Assembly: GCA_910577815.1 (NCBI GenBank)
Contig: CAJTNO010000001.1
Location: 1 to 64,000 of the forward strand
Direction: 5' to 3'
Length of the DNA: 64,000 nucleotides
Source of the DNA: an uncultured Christensenella sp.
GTDB taxonomy: Bacteria; Bacillota; Clostridia; Christensenellales; CAG-917
In this document: positions 27,120 through 35,005 of the stretch, piece by piece
How the letters are laid out: every line of letters starts with the position of its first letter
Position numbering within the stretch: the first letter of the stretch is position 1
Position numbers and translations under genes: made by a program
Notes under the pieces: model-generated
Told to the model about the DNA's origin: nothing
The model's input: the letters and a program-made list of their open reading frames with translations, nothing else
The model's database searches: none

Positions 27120-28712
27120 TCACCTTACTTTCAGCCCCAGTGCTTGATTGATTAGATCTTCACGGATGTTGCCGTATATCGTTTCGCCGACCTCATCGGC
27201 GTACTGTTGACTCTCTCTCGTGTCGCCCGATGCCTCGACATTCACGTTGACGTCAAGCGATTTATGCGTATTATCGTTGTAAGTCTTTTCTGCGGAGTAA
27301 CTTGTTGTATATCCCATGTCGTTGAGCGTTTGCTCGGTTTCTGCGAGCGAGTCCATCAGCTCGCTTGAAACGTCAACAGCGGATTTCGATTTGCCGATGA
27401 ACATATTTATCAACGAGATTACAAGCATAAGAGCCGCCGCTATTGCCATAAGTATTGCAATCCACGGGCCGCTCGCTGCCGTCAATGTGCCCATTGCGCC
27501 AGCTTGTGCAAGAGTCGCTGCTTTGAGCGTGTGCATTGTCGTTACGACGGTCTTGATAAAACCTATCAACTTCGGCAATATGATTAGTCCGAACAATAGC
27601 ACCATAAACGCTTTTTGCCCTGTTTCGCCCAGCGATTTGAACCAGTCGGACAGTTTTGATACCCACGGGATTGCCGTGTCTCTCAAAAAGTCACAAAGGG
27701 CGTTGAATGCTGGCAACAGCGATACGAGAACTTCTGCCGAAACTGCTTGGTACTGATACTTTAAACTGTCGAGTCTATCTTGCGCCTGCCCTGCGAACAT
27801 AGCCTGTTCGCTTGTGATGATTCCGTTCTCTATCAGAGTTTTATCGAGTGCATCGATTGCCTCTTGCGCCGTTCCTGCAACCGTAGCTACGTTGAGTCCC
27901 GAGTCGCCGAATAGTCCCTGTGCAATCGTTGCGCGTGAGGTTGCGTCTGTTACAGTGCGAAGTTTTTCATATATAATGTCAAATATCTCGGCATTGGTTT
28001 TGTTTGCTAAGTCTGCTTGGCTAATACCAAGCTGTTTGAGATAAGTAATATATCTTTGTCCACGTCCTGCCGCAATTGAGCTCTGCATTGAACCTATACG
28101 TGCAAGCGCGTTAATATAGGTTTCGCTGTCGGCGGTGAGCTTAGAATATCGATTACGCTGTATCTGTAATTGCTCTGCTGTGGTGCTATACTTTGTAGCG
28201 TTATCATCGAGCGCATCTCCTGCAGATATTGCCGACTTTGTAATCATTACCAAACCTGCACCGAGCGCAAGTGCGCCCTTTGATAGCTTTTCAGTCTTTT
28301 GCTGCGCCTTATCGAGACCGCTGATTAGGCTGTTAAATTTGGCATTGCGAATTTCCGAGTTTTGCCTGCGCATTGCCTCGGTACACTCGGCAATCGCCGT
28401 CTCCGCCGCCTTTTGCCCATTGCGGACTTTGATAAGTTCCTTCTCATATGTTTGCTGTGTAATTGTTCCTGCTTTCAACTCAACATTAAGTTGATTCTGC
28501 TTTTGCTTGAGTGTGTCGAGTTTGCTTCTGTTGAGCGTCAGTTGATTTGACAGTGCAGCATATTTTTGTTTTACAAGGTCGACATTTCCGGGATTGAGTT
28601 TCAACGCCTTATCAAGAGCACGCGTTTCTTGCTTGCTCTTTCGAATTTCAGAATTGTATTCTTTTGCCTTTTGAGTCAACCCACTTAGTGAGCGTCCTAC
28701 TTCAACCGCCAT
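27120..28712 (-). CDS. Tail tape measure protein, 530 aa
   Basis: The N-terminal 135 residues are a long coiled coil (KLDTLKQKQNQLNVELKAG), followed by a tape-measure core (KLSKGALALGAGLVMITKSA) and hydrophobic segments (about 370-455) expected to enter the membrane during DNA delivery. The length of 530 residues implies a short to medium tail, around 80 nm by the usual 1.5 angstrom per residue rule. The ribosome site is GAGG. It is preceded by an 85-bp gap that can fold like a tRNA. Confidence 0.9.
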   Translation of the reverse strand: MAVEVGRSLSGLTQKAKEYNSEIRKSKQETRALDKALKLNPGNVDLVKQKYAALSNQLTLNRSKLDTLKQKQNQLNVELKAGTITQQTYEKELIKVRNGQKAAETAIAECTEAMRRQNSEIRNAKFNSLISGLDKAQQKTEKLSKGALALGAGLVMITKSAISAGDALDDNATKYSTTAEQLQIQRNRYSKLTADSETYINALARIGSMQSSIAAGRGQRYITYLKQLGISQADLANKTNAEIFDIIYEKLRTVTDATSRATIAQGLFGDSGLNVATVAGTAQEAIDALDKTLIENGIITSEQAMFAGQAQDRLDSLKYQYQAVSAEVLVSLLPAFNALCDFLRDTAIPWVSKLSDWFKSLGETGQKAFMVLLFGLIILPKLIGFIKTVVTTMHTLKAATLAQAGAMGTLTAASGPWIAILMAIAAALMLVISLINMFIGKSKSAVDVSSELMDSLAETEQTLNDMGYTTSYSAEKTYNDNTHKSLDVNVNVEASGDTRESQQYADEVGETIYGNIREDLINQALGLKVR

Positions 28713-28730
28713 ATATAGCCTCGTATTTTG

Positions 28731-28802
28731 CGTGAAAGGTGGGGGTCAAACCCACATAAAGCGACGGAGGTGCGCTGCGTTCTTTATTGAACTACTTTCA
28801 CG
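28731..28802 (-). ncRNA. tRNA-like cloverleaf in the gap before the tape measure gene (tentative)
   Basis: On the minus strand the 72 nt can form four stems in tRNA order: an 8-bp acceptor (CGTGAAAG/CTTTCACG), a 4-bp D-type stem (GTTC/GAAC), a 4-bp anticodon-type stem (AGCG/CGCT) and a 5-bp T-type stem (GTGGG/CCCAC) with loop TTTGACC. It lacks the conserved D-loop GG, U33, C56 and an encoded CCA, so it is unlikely to be a working tRNA. It could be a decayed tRNA or a structured leader for the tape measure gene. Its 5' side overlaps the stop of the preceding gene. Confidence 0.25.
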
Positions 28803-29208
28803 TATTGTGTTGTGCAATCTTTGCTGATATTCTTGCTTCGATTTTATCGTTCAGTCCTTTGAGCTTTTTTATGTTGTTTGCTACGAAGTGCCGACCGCTC
28901 ACTCCACCCGAATTCTCAGATGCAGGAACTCCGTAATTGAGGATATTGGCGATTTTTTGATAAGGCTCGCCATTTGGAGCGTTGCCCTCAAATTCAATGT
29001 CGTATCCGTACCAATCTCCGCCATCAACTTTGGTGCGTTTTAGGCTGTCGCGCAGTCCGCCTGTTTTAACCGGGACATCCTGTCTTATTCCGTTATAGAC
29101 CTGCTCGGTTGCCTCATCTATAACTTCTTTGGTCGCTTGAATAGCCTCCTCTCCTATGGTGGCGATGTTGTCAAAGAATGAGTCCATCTCTTTTGATATT
29201 CCGTCCAT
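28798..29208 (-). CDS. HK97 gp10-like head-tail/tail completion protein, 136 aa
   Basis: The pattern NGIRQDVPVKTGGLRDSLKRT, followed by YDIEFEGNAPNGEPYQKIANILNYGVPA and a C-terminal RHFVANNIKK, is typical of the HK97 gp10 family of tail completion proteins. In most phages this gene lies before the major tail gene; here it lies after the tail chaperone and before the tape measure. It starts one base after the frameshifted chaperone stop. Confidence 0.7.
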   Translation of the reverse strand: MDGISKEMDSFFDNIATIGEEAIQATKEVIDEATEQVYNGIRQDVPVKTGGLRDSLKRTKVDGGDWYGYDIEFEGNAPNGEPYQKIANILNYGVPASENSGGVSGRHFVANNIKKLKGLNDKIEARISAKIAQHNT

Positions 29209-29209
29209 C

Positions 29210-29452
29210 TTAGAACTCCAAATCTACGCCCTCAGTGTTGTTAACATCGAGGATGTCTTCACTGCTGATTTTCTCGCTGCCACCGATGGCGGACGCAAAC
29301 TCTATCACATCCATAATGACATTCATTCCAAATGACAATATGTCAATTTTGAACCCGAGTTGTGCGAGTGTGTAAAGTAGACACGAGGTGAGTCCATACT
29401 CCTCTACAAGCTCAGGTGCGATTTGCCTTTCCGCGCTTAGTTTTTGGAGTTT
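29210..29452 (-). CDS. Frameshifted C-terminal part of the tail assembly chaperone (T segment)
   Basis: An open frame of 80 codons in the -1 frame relative to the upstream chaperone, joined at a run of nine A (29450-29458 on the minus strand). It encodes a helical segment, ERQIAPELVEEYGLTSCLLY, typical of G-T type tail chaperones, and ends at 29212-29210, one base before the next start. It has no ribosome site of its own near its beginning. The fusion would be about 249 residues. It fills what would otherwise be an unexplained 228-bp gap. Confidence 0.8.
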   Translation of the reverse strand, partial: KLQKLSAERQIAPELVEEYGLTSCLLYTLAQLGFKIDILSFGMNVIMDVIEFASAIGGSEKISSEDILDVNNTEGVDLEF

Positions 29453-29958
29453 TTTTTTGCGTGTGCCTCGTAGTTTATTGCAAGCTGCAATATCTCAAAT
29501 GCGAAAGTGGGGTCTTGATATATTTCGTCAGGGATAATCTCTGTACCAAGAGCAAGAGCCTCCCCCTCGTCGTCTACTGGCAAAGCACATATCCTCGCAC
29601 AGATCAGTATCGCCTCGATTAAGTCGATATCGCTCTCGCCATACGAATGTACTTCCAATGCCACCCTCATCATCGTCGAAAAATCTTCTATATTGTCAGC
29701 CAGCACCGCCAATTTGTCTGCCGAAGACTTCGCCTCGTCGAATTTGAAAACTGCCTCCACACTGTTCTTGTTAAGCACTTTGCAAAGCGATTCTTTATAC
29801 TCTTCGAGAGCTTTTGTAAGCTCAACCCCGACCATAGATTTGAACAGTGGCATAATTCGCCCGTTCGCCACGAATGAAATGTCCTCTTCTTGTCCCGAGT
29901 CGGGGTCGGTATAGTGATAAATTGCCACAAATCTTTTGGGGTATCTTTTAACAGCCAT
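29437..29958 (-). CDS. Tail assembly chaperone (G segment), 173 aa
   Basis: Located between the major tail protein and the tape measure, where tail chaperones lie. The N-terminal part (RYPKRFVAIYHYTDPDSG) is followed by helices (LTKALEEYKESLCKVLN; IEDFSTMMRVALEVHS). The zero-frame product ends shortly after the A-rich slippery run with KKNSKN. An AAA-AAA decoding site in a 9-A run allows -1 slippage to the T segment. A GGAGGAATATATG start is clear. Confidence 0.85.
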   Translation of the reverse strand: MAVKRYPKRFVAIYHYTDPDSGQEEDISFVANGRIMPLFKSMVGVELTKALEEYKESLCKVLNKNSVEAVFKFDEAKSSADKLAVLADNIEDFSTMMRVALEVHSYGESDIDLIEAILICARICALPVDDEGEALALGTEIIPDEIYQDPTFAFEILQLAINYEAHAKKNSKN

Positions 29959-29996
29959 ATATTCCTCCGTAACTGTTTTGATTTGTTTCGTCTTTC

Positions 29997-30641
29997 TTAT
30001 TCCTCGGGCGTAGTGGGCTCAGGTGTTTTTGTATCAGTTTCGCTCGGAAACTGAATTGACTTTGCGTTTGCATCCCATTTCGCTTTTTGCTTGACACTAT
30101 TGAAGATTGCAACCGTCTTGTTCCCCTGACTACCGTCCGCCTTTGTATAAAATACAGGATATCCCTTGCCTTTGATTGTGAGGTCTGCCACTGCGGCGTT
30201 ATCCTCGCCAACCGTCTCGTGTGAAAGCTCAGGCAAATCCCAGCACGTCTTATATGCAATTATCTTGTTCTGTGTTTTTGCTCCGTCGCGCGTTTCTTTA
30301 ACGGTTAGTGCAAGTCCAACATATACGGGCGGCGCATCACTCATTGACACACCATCCTCGTCCGAATATTCTACGCCGAGCAGTTTGGGCATAAGTTCAA
30401 CGGGAATGGCATATATCTTGAGTTCAAGATCACACACAACTGGACCTCTAATCTCGCCCCATGCAGGGTCGTCACCGCTTGGTAAGAGTGTCTTTGATTG
30501 CGACGGAGTTATGACAAGAGAATGATGTCCCTCCCACTCCGTTACTTCTGATTCATACCCGCTGTGCGTGTCGTTGAGCCTTTGTGTTGCTACTGTCGCA
30601 AGTCCTTGCGTTACTACTTTTTTAGGTAATGTTCCCGGCAT
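29997..30641 (-). CDS. Major tail protein, 214 aa
   Basis: A tail-tube protein by position and by its beta-rich composition with AWGEIRGPVVCDLELKIYAI and a YVGLALTVKETRDG strand, as in phi13-type major tail proteins of Gram-positive siphoviruses. The C-terminus is a Thr/Pro/Glu linker. The start at 30641 is preferred because of an AAGGAGG site; the frame is open to 30671. Confidence 0.75.
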   Translation of the reverse strand: MPGTLPKKVVTQGLATVATQRLNDTHSGYESEVTEWEGHHSLVITPSQSKTLLPSGDDPAWGEIRGPVVCDLELKIYAIPVELMPKLLGVEYSDEDGVSMSDAPPVYVGLALTVKETRDGAKTQNKIIAYKTCWDLPELSHETVGEDNAAVADLTIKGKGYPVFYTKADGSQGNKTVAIFNSVKQKAKWDANAKSIQFPSETDTKTPEPTTPEE

Positions 30642-30651
30642 AATTGCCTCC

Positions 30652-31119
30652 TTAAAAAATGTTTGTTGCATAGAGTATTTTTCTGTACATATACGGGGAG
30701 TGATTGCTTTGACTCGTTACTCGTTCATCGCCACTCATAGAGATTGCCCATTCTTCAGCACTTAACTCATCAATAAGTGCATCTAAGAATTTTGCGTGGG
30801 GCGAACCATCGGCAAACGTGAACGGGTCGTCAAAGTATAATGTAAACGCCACAGTTATCTCGGTATGGTGCACCGTATTCTGCGAATACTTAGCATCGGG
30901 CTTAAGGAGCGAATATATGCAGTATAATTTCCGTCCTACACCGTCCACCACTACACGCGCATCTGCTGCCGATTTGGGCGTTGCGTCCTTGTAAAATATC
31001 GGACTGGGCGCATTTTCAATATCCTTATCGGATAGAGCATATCCATCACTCCACCCCGACTCTATCAAGGCTTCTTCAATTTTCTTGAGCGCTGACTGTT
31101 GTGGCTTCATTATTCTCAT
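30652..31119 (-). CDS. Neck/tail-terminator type protein, about 155 aa
   Basis: Between the head-closure gene and the major tail gene, the usual place of the tail terminator. The C-terminal half (YCIYSLLKPDAKYSQN; VAFTLYFDDPFTFADG) has alternating beta strands and helices consistent with that fold. The start at 31119 follows a GAGG site and overlaps the preceding gene by 44 bp; ATG at 31110 is an alternative. The assignment is from gene order and composition. Confidence 0.6.
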   Translation of the reverse strand: MRIMKPQQSALKKIEEALIESGWSDGYALSDKDIENAPSPIFYKDATPKSAADARVVVDGVGRKLYCIYSLLKPDAKYSQNTVHHTEITVAFTLYFDDPFTFADGSPHAKFLDALIDELSAEEWAISMSGDERVTSQSNHSPYMYRKILYATNIF

Positions 31120-31480
31120 AGATATCATCCTCGCTGTAAACCGTATTATCCTTGTATCGATATGCTTCGATTTTGATGTCGCACTTTGAATAATTGAATT
31201 CGTCGGGCTTGTTTTTGATTTTGTAGGTATTGCCGTGTTCATCTTCAATTATCAAGTCGTGAAATGCCTGCAGGATTGCAGGATTGTATCCTATCGTAAT
31301 TAGAAGGATTACCTCTTCCCCTGTTGCGTTATTTGCGGAATTTTCCTTGCGTGAAAGGTCTCGCACTTCCGCCCAAAATCCGCAACTTTTTTTACTGTGC
31401 AAAAAGTGTCTGCGGTGAATAAGATTAGGCTTCTCTCCGCTTGTTTCGCAAAAATAAAATTTGAATTTGTGGATTTTCAT
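31076..31480 (-). CDS. Head-closure / head-tail adaptor protein, 134 aa
   Basis: A small beta-rich protein with FWAEVRDLSRKENSANNATGEE, then strands VILLITIGYNPAIL and LIIEDEHGNTYKI, a pattern shared by SPP1 gp16-type head closure proteins. It starts in an ATGA overlap with the connector gene. Confidence 0.7.
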   Translation of the reverse strand: MKIHKFKFYFCETSGEKPNLIHRRHFLHSKKSCGFWAEVRDLSRKENSANNATGEEVILLITIGYNPAILQAFHDLIIEDEHGNTYKIKNKPDEFNYSKCDIKIEAYRYKDNTVYSEDDIYENNEATTVSAQEN

Positions 31481-31758
31481 GTTATTTCAAGCAAAGCCTG
31501 TATCTGATTTAACAGAGCGAATTGCATTCTTTCGTTGTTGACACCGTCAAGGGCTGCTCTGCAATATTCGATAATATATTGGTCGGTCAATTTATCAAGC
31601 GGACTGCCCTCTTTAACAGCACCATCCTCGTTTTTAAGTCCAGTTGTTGGCAAAAGCGAGGCTATTGCTACCTCTTTAAGAGGCGCAAGTTTATCGTTTA
31701 TGTATGAAAGGTCGTCTTTTGATAATGCATCCCTTAGATTATCGAGTGTTATGTACAT
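31477..31758 (-). CDS. Head-tail connector (gp6-like), 93 aa
   Basis: A short all-helical protein directly after the capsid gene: MYITLDNLRDALSKDDLS, then LTDQYIIEYCRAALDG. It fits HK97 gp6-like connector proteins in size and place. A GAGGGC ribosome site is present. Confidence 0.65.
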   Translation of the reverse strand: MYITLDNLRDALSKDDLSYINDKLAPLKEVAIASLLPTTGLKNEDGAVKEGSPLDKLTDQYIIEYCRAALDGVNNERMQFALLNQIQALLEIT

Positions 31759-31776
31759 AGCAGCCCTCTTTTGTTA

Positions 31777-33048
31777 TTATGCTGTCTTATTTTCGTCGCC
31801 CGTGTCTGAAGGTGCGGCAGGCTCGACAACCTTTTTGCCATATACGAATGCGCCGGGTACGGGCATTGAACATGCATATTGCGACGCAACATATTCGGTG
31901 ATTCCGCGACGCGGTGTGCGGTCGGTTTCAATTCTAAACGGGATAAGTCCGTTCATCTTGAAATATTTTGTGATGTTGCCGATTAAGAATTCGCCGTCTT
32001 TGAGATTTTCGTCCACGTTGATTTTTATCGGGCCAACGGTTGTTATGCCCGACGAATTGTTGAAAATTGGATGTATGAATTCTCCTTTCTTGTTGGTTGA
32101 AAAGAGTACATCATCTGCCATATCCTGTGCGACATATATCTCCGCGTTGCGGCGGTATTTACCTTTGCAGAGCTTGATACCTGCAACAAGTGCATCGACC
32201 GCTGTTCCTGAATAATTGCCGCTTATTGCGTTCTTTGTTATACCCGTAAGGTGGTCGGTTGCGCCGTCGCCGTAGATAATTTGCTCCGCCCAGTCCTCGT
32301 TGATATCTTGAGCGATTTGCTCAACGATATATGCACCGAAATCAAAATCCGTCAGCGCAACAAGTTCGTCGGTTATTGCAATGATTGTTTGGAGATAGCC
32401 TTTTGTTCCCGTGAGCTTGTCCCACTCCATTTGGTTGTCCAAACCCGCTGCTCCCTCCGACTTATATCTTGCCTTGTCCCTGCTTTTGCGATATGGGAAT
32501 TCGGTCAATCCAGCAATGTGCGTCATGGACGCAACCGCTTTCTCAACAATAGGACTGAGTTTACCCTCTTCTTTTAACAAGTCGAGGAGAAGAGCCGTGC
32601 TGATAAACACGCCTGCGTTATTCACGCCGTTTACGCTGGATGTTGCTTTGACGAAGACGGATGCGGTGGTTGTGAGCGCATTGCCAAGAGCGCGCTTTTC
32701 AGCCTCCGTGAACTCCACGCCACGTGCCTGTTTGCCAATTGCAAGCGCAAGTTTGTCTCTCTTGCTCATCTGCTCAATGCGCGCCGTGCGTATTTGTGAT
32801 TCGGAGTTGCTCGGTGCAACAACAGGGCCGTCCGAGGGATTTACCACGGGATTTACCGCAGGTATTACCTTGCTTTTGAGTTCGATTTCCTGTTGGATTA
32901 AACTGGCTCTCTCTTCGAGCAGTTTATCCTGTTCCGTACTCAAGGCTTCCAATTGTTCTGCGGTAAGTTGTCCGCGAGACTCGGTGTGGATTGCTGCGAG
33001 GCGGGCGTTAATTTCCGCCTTTCTTTTGATAATTTCTGCAAGTGTCAT
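31777..33048 (-). CDS. Major capsid protein, HK97 fold, 423 aa
   Basis: N-terminal 100 residues form a helical delta/scaffold-like region (LAAIHTESRGQLTAEQLEAL), expected to be removed by the protease encoded just upstream. The body carries HK97-type segments: GVFISTALLLDLLKEEGKLS, DFDFGAYIVEQIAQDINEDW (E-loop/spine side) and a C-terminal RRGITEYVASQYACSMPVPG. A GGAGG site precedes the ATG. It is followed by connector genes. Confidence 0.9.
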   Translation of the reverse strand: MTLAEIIKRKAEINARLAAIHTESRGQLTAEQLEALSTEQDKLLEERASLIQQEIELKSKVIPAVNPVVNPSDGPVVAPSNSESQIRTARIEQMSKRDKLALAIGKQARGVEFTEAEKRALGNALTTTASVFVKATSSVNGVNNAGVFISTALLLDLLKEEGKLSPIVEKAVASMTHIAGLTEFPYRKSRDKARYKSEGAAGLDNQMEWDKLTGTKGYLQTIIAITDELVALTDFDFGAYIVEQIAQDINEDWAEQIIYGDGATDHLTGITKNAISGNYSGTAVDALVAGIKLCKGKYRRNAEIYVAQDMADDVLFSTNKKGEFIHPIFNNSSGITTVGPIKINVDENLKDGEFLIGNITKYFKMNGLIPFRIETDRTPRRGITEYVASQYACSMPVPGAFVYGKKVVEPAAPSDTGDENKTA

Positions 33049-33063
33049 AGCAGATTTCCTCCA

Positions 33064-33702
33064 TTAAATTGAATTGATTTTTATTTTTTCTCTCAACGCT
33101 CTGCATTTACGTTCGTCCAACGCCTTGGCTCTTTCGTCCAAATCGCCAAGTCTGCGTGCGTAGATTGAAGTTTCACTGTTTGCTCCAAAGTCGACGGCAC
33201 TTATATCAAACACCCTCAAAACTTTGTTTACGATGAACGTGATTTCATCGCCCTTTTCGATAATTTCTTCCTGTCCCCTGTCTTGAGTAAATGCCCAGCT
33301 CATCTGTGACACTGTTCCCGCCTTGACCTCTTCGTAAAGGTCTTTTCCTCCTGATGTGTGAAGTAAATTCATTGCTACTTCTACCCTGTCTTGTAGAACA
33401 TTTATCGTGAGGCGACCTCGCTCCGTTTTGCTCGTGGTGCGCGCGGGTGTGCCTTTTGCGTCGCCGTGGTTGTATTTGAGGGGAACGTCGGCATAATCTG
33501 CACCATCAAATGCGGCACGCTTGATTATCTCGTAAACCTTTTTGTCTCCAAATGTGAACAAGAGATATCGTTGCTCAAAGATGATAGGTGTGCCTTTGAG
33601 TATTAAATCTCCGTTTTCGGATATAGCCTCCGCCCTTACCTCCATTACCCTGCGGTAATCGTGGAATTTATCGCGCAATAATTGCAACTCACTTTGACTC
33701 AT
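33064..33702 (-). CDS. Prohead protease, HK97 type, 212 aa
   Basis: Serine protease of the S78 prohead protease family: KGTPIIFEQRYLLF early, VPLKYNHGDAKGTPARTTS with the catalytic His, and VSQMSWAFTQDRGQEEI containing the catalytic Ser in the SxS/A-type motif. VFDISAVDFGANSETSIYAR is the typical end. The start at 33702 is chosen for its GGAGG site; the longer frame reaches 33786. It overlaps the portal gene by 14 bp. Confidence 0.9.
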   Translation of the reverse strand: MSQSELQLLRDKFHDYRRVMEVRAEAISENGDLILKGTPIIFEQRYLLFTFGDKKVYEIIKRAAFDGADYADVPLKYNHGDAKGTPARTTSKTERGRLTINVLQDRVEVAMNLLHTSGGKDLYEEVKAGTVSQMSWAFTQDRGQEEIIEKGDEITFIVNKVLRVFDISAVDFGANSETSIYARRLGDLDERAKALDERKCRALREKIKINSI

Positions 33703-35005
33703 CTTCTTCTCCTCCATCGTTCTCATTGGAATTAGTTTTGTTTTTGTCGGGCAACGTGCCGTCTTCGTCACCATCAGTCTTGCCACTCTTGTCGTTGTGA
33801 GAATAATTTTGCGAGGTGACTATTTTGTTACGCTTGTTGTGCGGAACAGGAAGACCGAGCAGATCTCCCAGCGTTCCAAGTGAAAACGCCCCGATTTCAC
33901 GCGCAGCATGAAATATGTTAAGGCGCGTATTCATGCTCAAATATTGCAGTTTTCTATCTGAATAAACAATACGGTTTCCACGGTTATATTCGGGAAGAGA
34001 GAATATCTTTTCTGTAAGCTCTTGCACTACTCTTTCATAAAATTGGTCAACCGTTCGTTCATAATAAGCGACCATGTCGTCCTCTTTTGCCGTTCCAGCA
34101 ATTACAGCCTCAGGACAACCCAAAAATTTGTAGACAATTTCGTTATACTGCTTCATCTCAGCATAAGTTGCCGTCTTGCGAATGTTGTTTCCCACCTCTG
34201 TTAAATCAAGAGATGAGTCGGTAACGAGGACACTTACGGGGTCTTTATCCGAACCGACTTTAAGATAATTGTTTGTCAATTCTTCTGACTTCGCTCTTAA
34301 ACTCTCTGGTGAAAGTTTTGTATTTGCTTTGCCTAAAAAACGAATGTATGCGCTCTGTATTATCGCATTTTCAATGCCCTGATAGTTCGTATTTATAAGG
34401 TTGAGCACACGTTTAAGGCTTTTGTTTTGAACTCCAAACAGATGGTCGTTTATTACCGTATTTGCAATGTGACCCATAAGCGAATACGGATAGATTACAG
34501 GCTTGCCGTTTATTATAAAACTCAGCACAAGCTCACCATCTTCTAATTTGCAAAACTGTATATCCGCAGGGTCAGGAGCCCATAGTGCTATCGGCTCATT
34601 TGTATATTCATCCCGCTCGATATATATAAATGCATTGTTGTAATGAAAATAAAAGAAGGCAACCCTCTCCCAAAAAACCGAAGCACAATTTACTTTGTTC
34701 GGACGAATTTGCAAAAGTCTATCAAGAGCACCCCAGTCGTGTATTTGCTCTCCATCTTTCATAACACGCACTGATGAAAAAACGCCCTTGCTACAATAAG
34801 TCGCATTCGTCCTTAGTGCCGACATGTATGCTTCGCTGTCGGTGAAATTTCCGAGGATTGAAAAAGTCGGGACTAATCCCGGGTATGTGCCGAGTTGAAG
34901 CGTCAACTGTGATGATTCGGCGTGCGAGCGACTTCGTTCTTGTGTAATTGAAGGTAATTTGCCACGGCGCACGGCTCTTTTAATTTCGAGTCCTAAGAAT
35001 TTCAT
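33689..35005 (-). CDS. Portal protein, HK97 family, 438 aa
   Basis: Matches the phage portal family: NATYCSKGVFSSVRVMKDGE, LLQIRPNKVNCASVFWERVA, AFIYIERDEYTNEPIALWAP, and EIVYKFLGCPEAVIAGTAKE. The last 45 residues are a charged Asp/Lys/Glu tail. It starts in an ATGA overlap with the terminase gene. The protein forms the dodecameric DNA channel at one capsid vertex. Confidence 0.9.
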   Translation of the reverse strand: MKFLGLEIKRAVRRGKLPSITQERSRSHAESSQLTLQLGTYPGLVPTFSILGNFTDSEAYMSALRTNATYCSKGVFSSVRVMKDGEQIHDWGALDRLLQIRPNKVNCASVFWERVAFFYFHYNNAFIYIERDEYTNEPIALWAPDPADIQFCKLEDGELVLSFIINGKPVIYPYSLMGHIANTVINDHLFGVQNKSLKRVLNLINTNYQGIENAIIQSAYIRFLGKANTKLSPESLRAKSEELTNNYLKVGSDKDPVSVLVTDSSLDLTEVGNNIRKTATYAEMKQYNEIVYKFLGCPEAVIAGTAKEDDMVAYYERTVDQFYERVVQELTEKIFSLPEYNRGNRIVYSDRKLQYLSMNTRLNIFHAAREIGAFSLGTLGDLLGLPVPHNKRNKIVTSQNYSHNDKSGKTDGDEDGTLPDKNKTNSNENDGGEEDESK

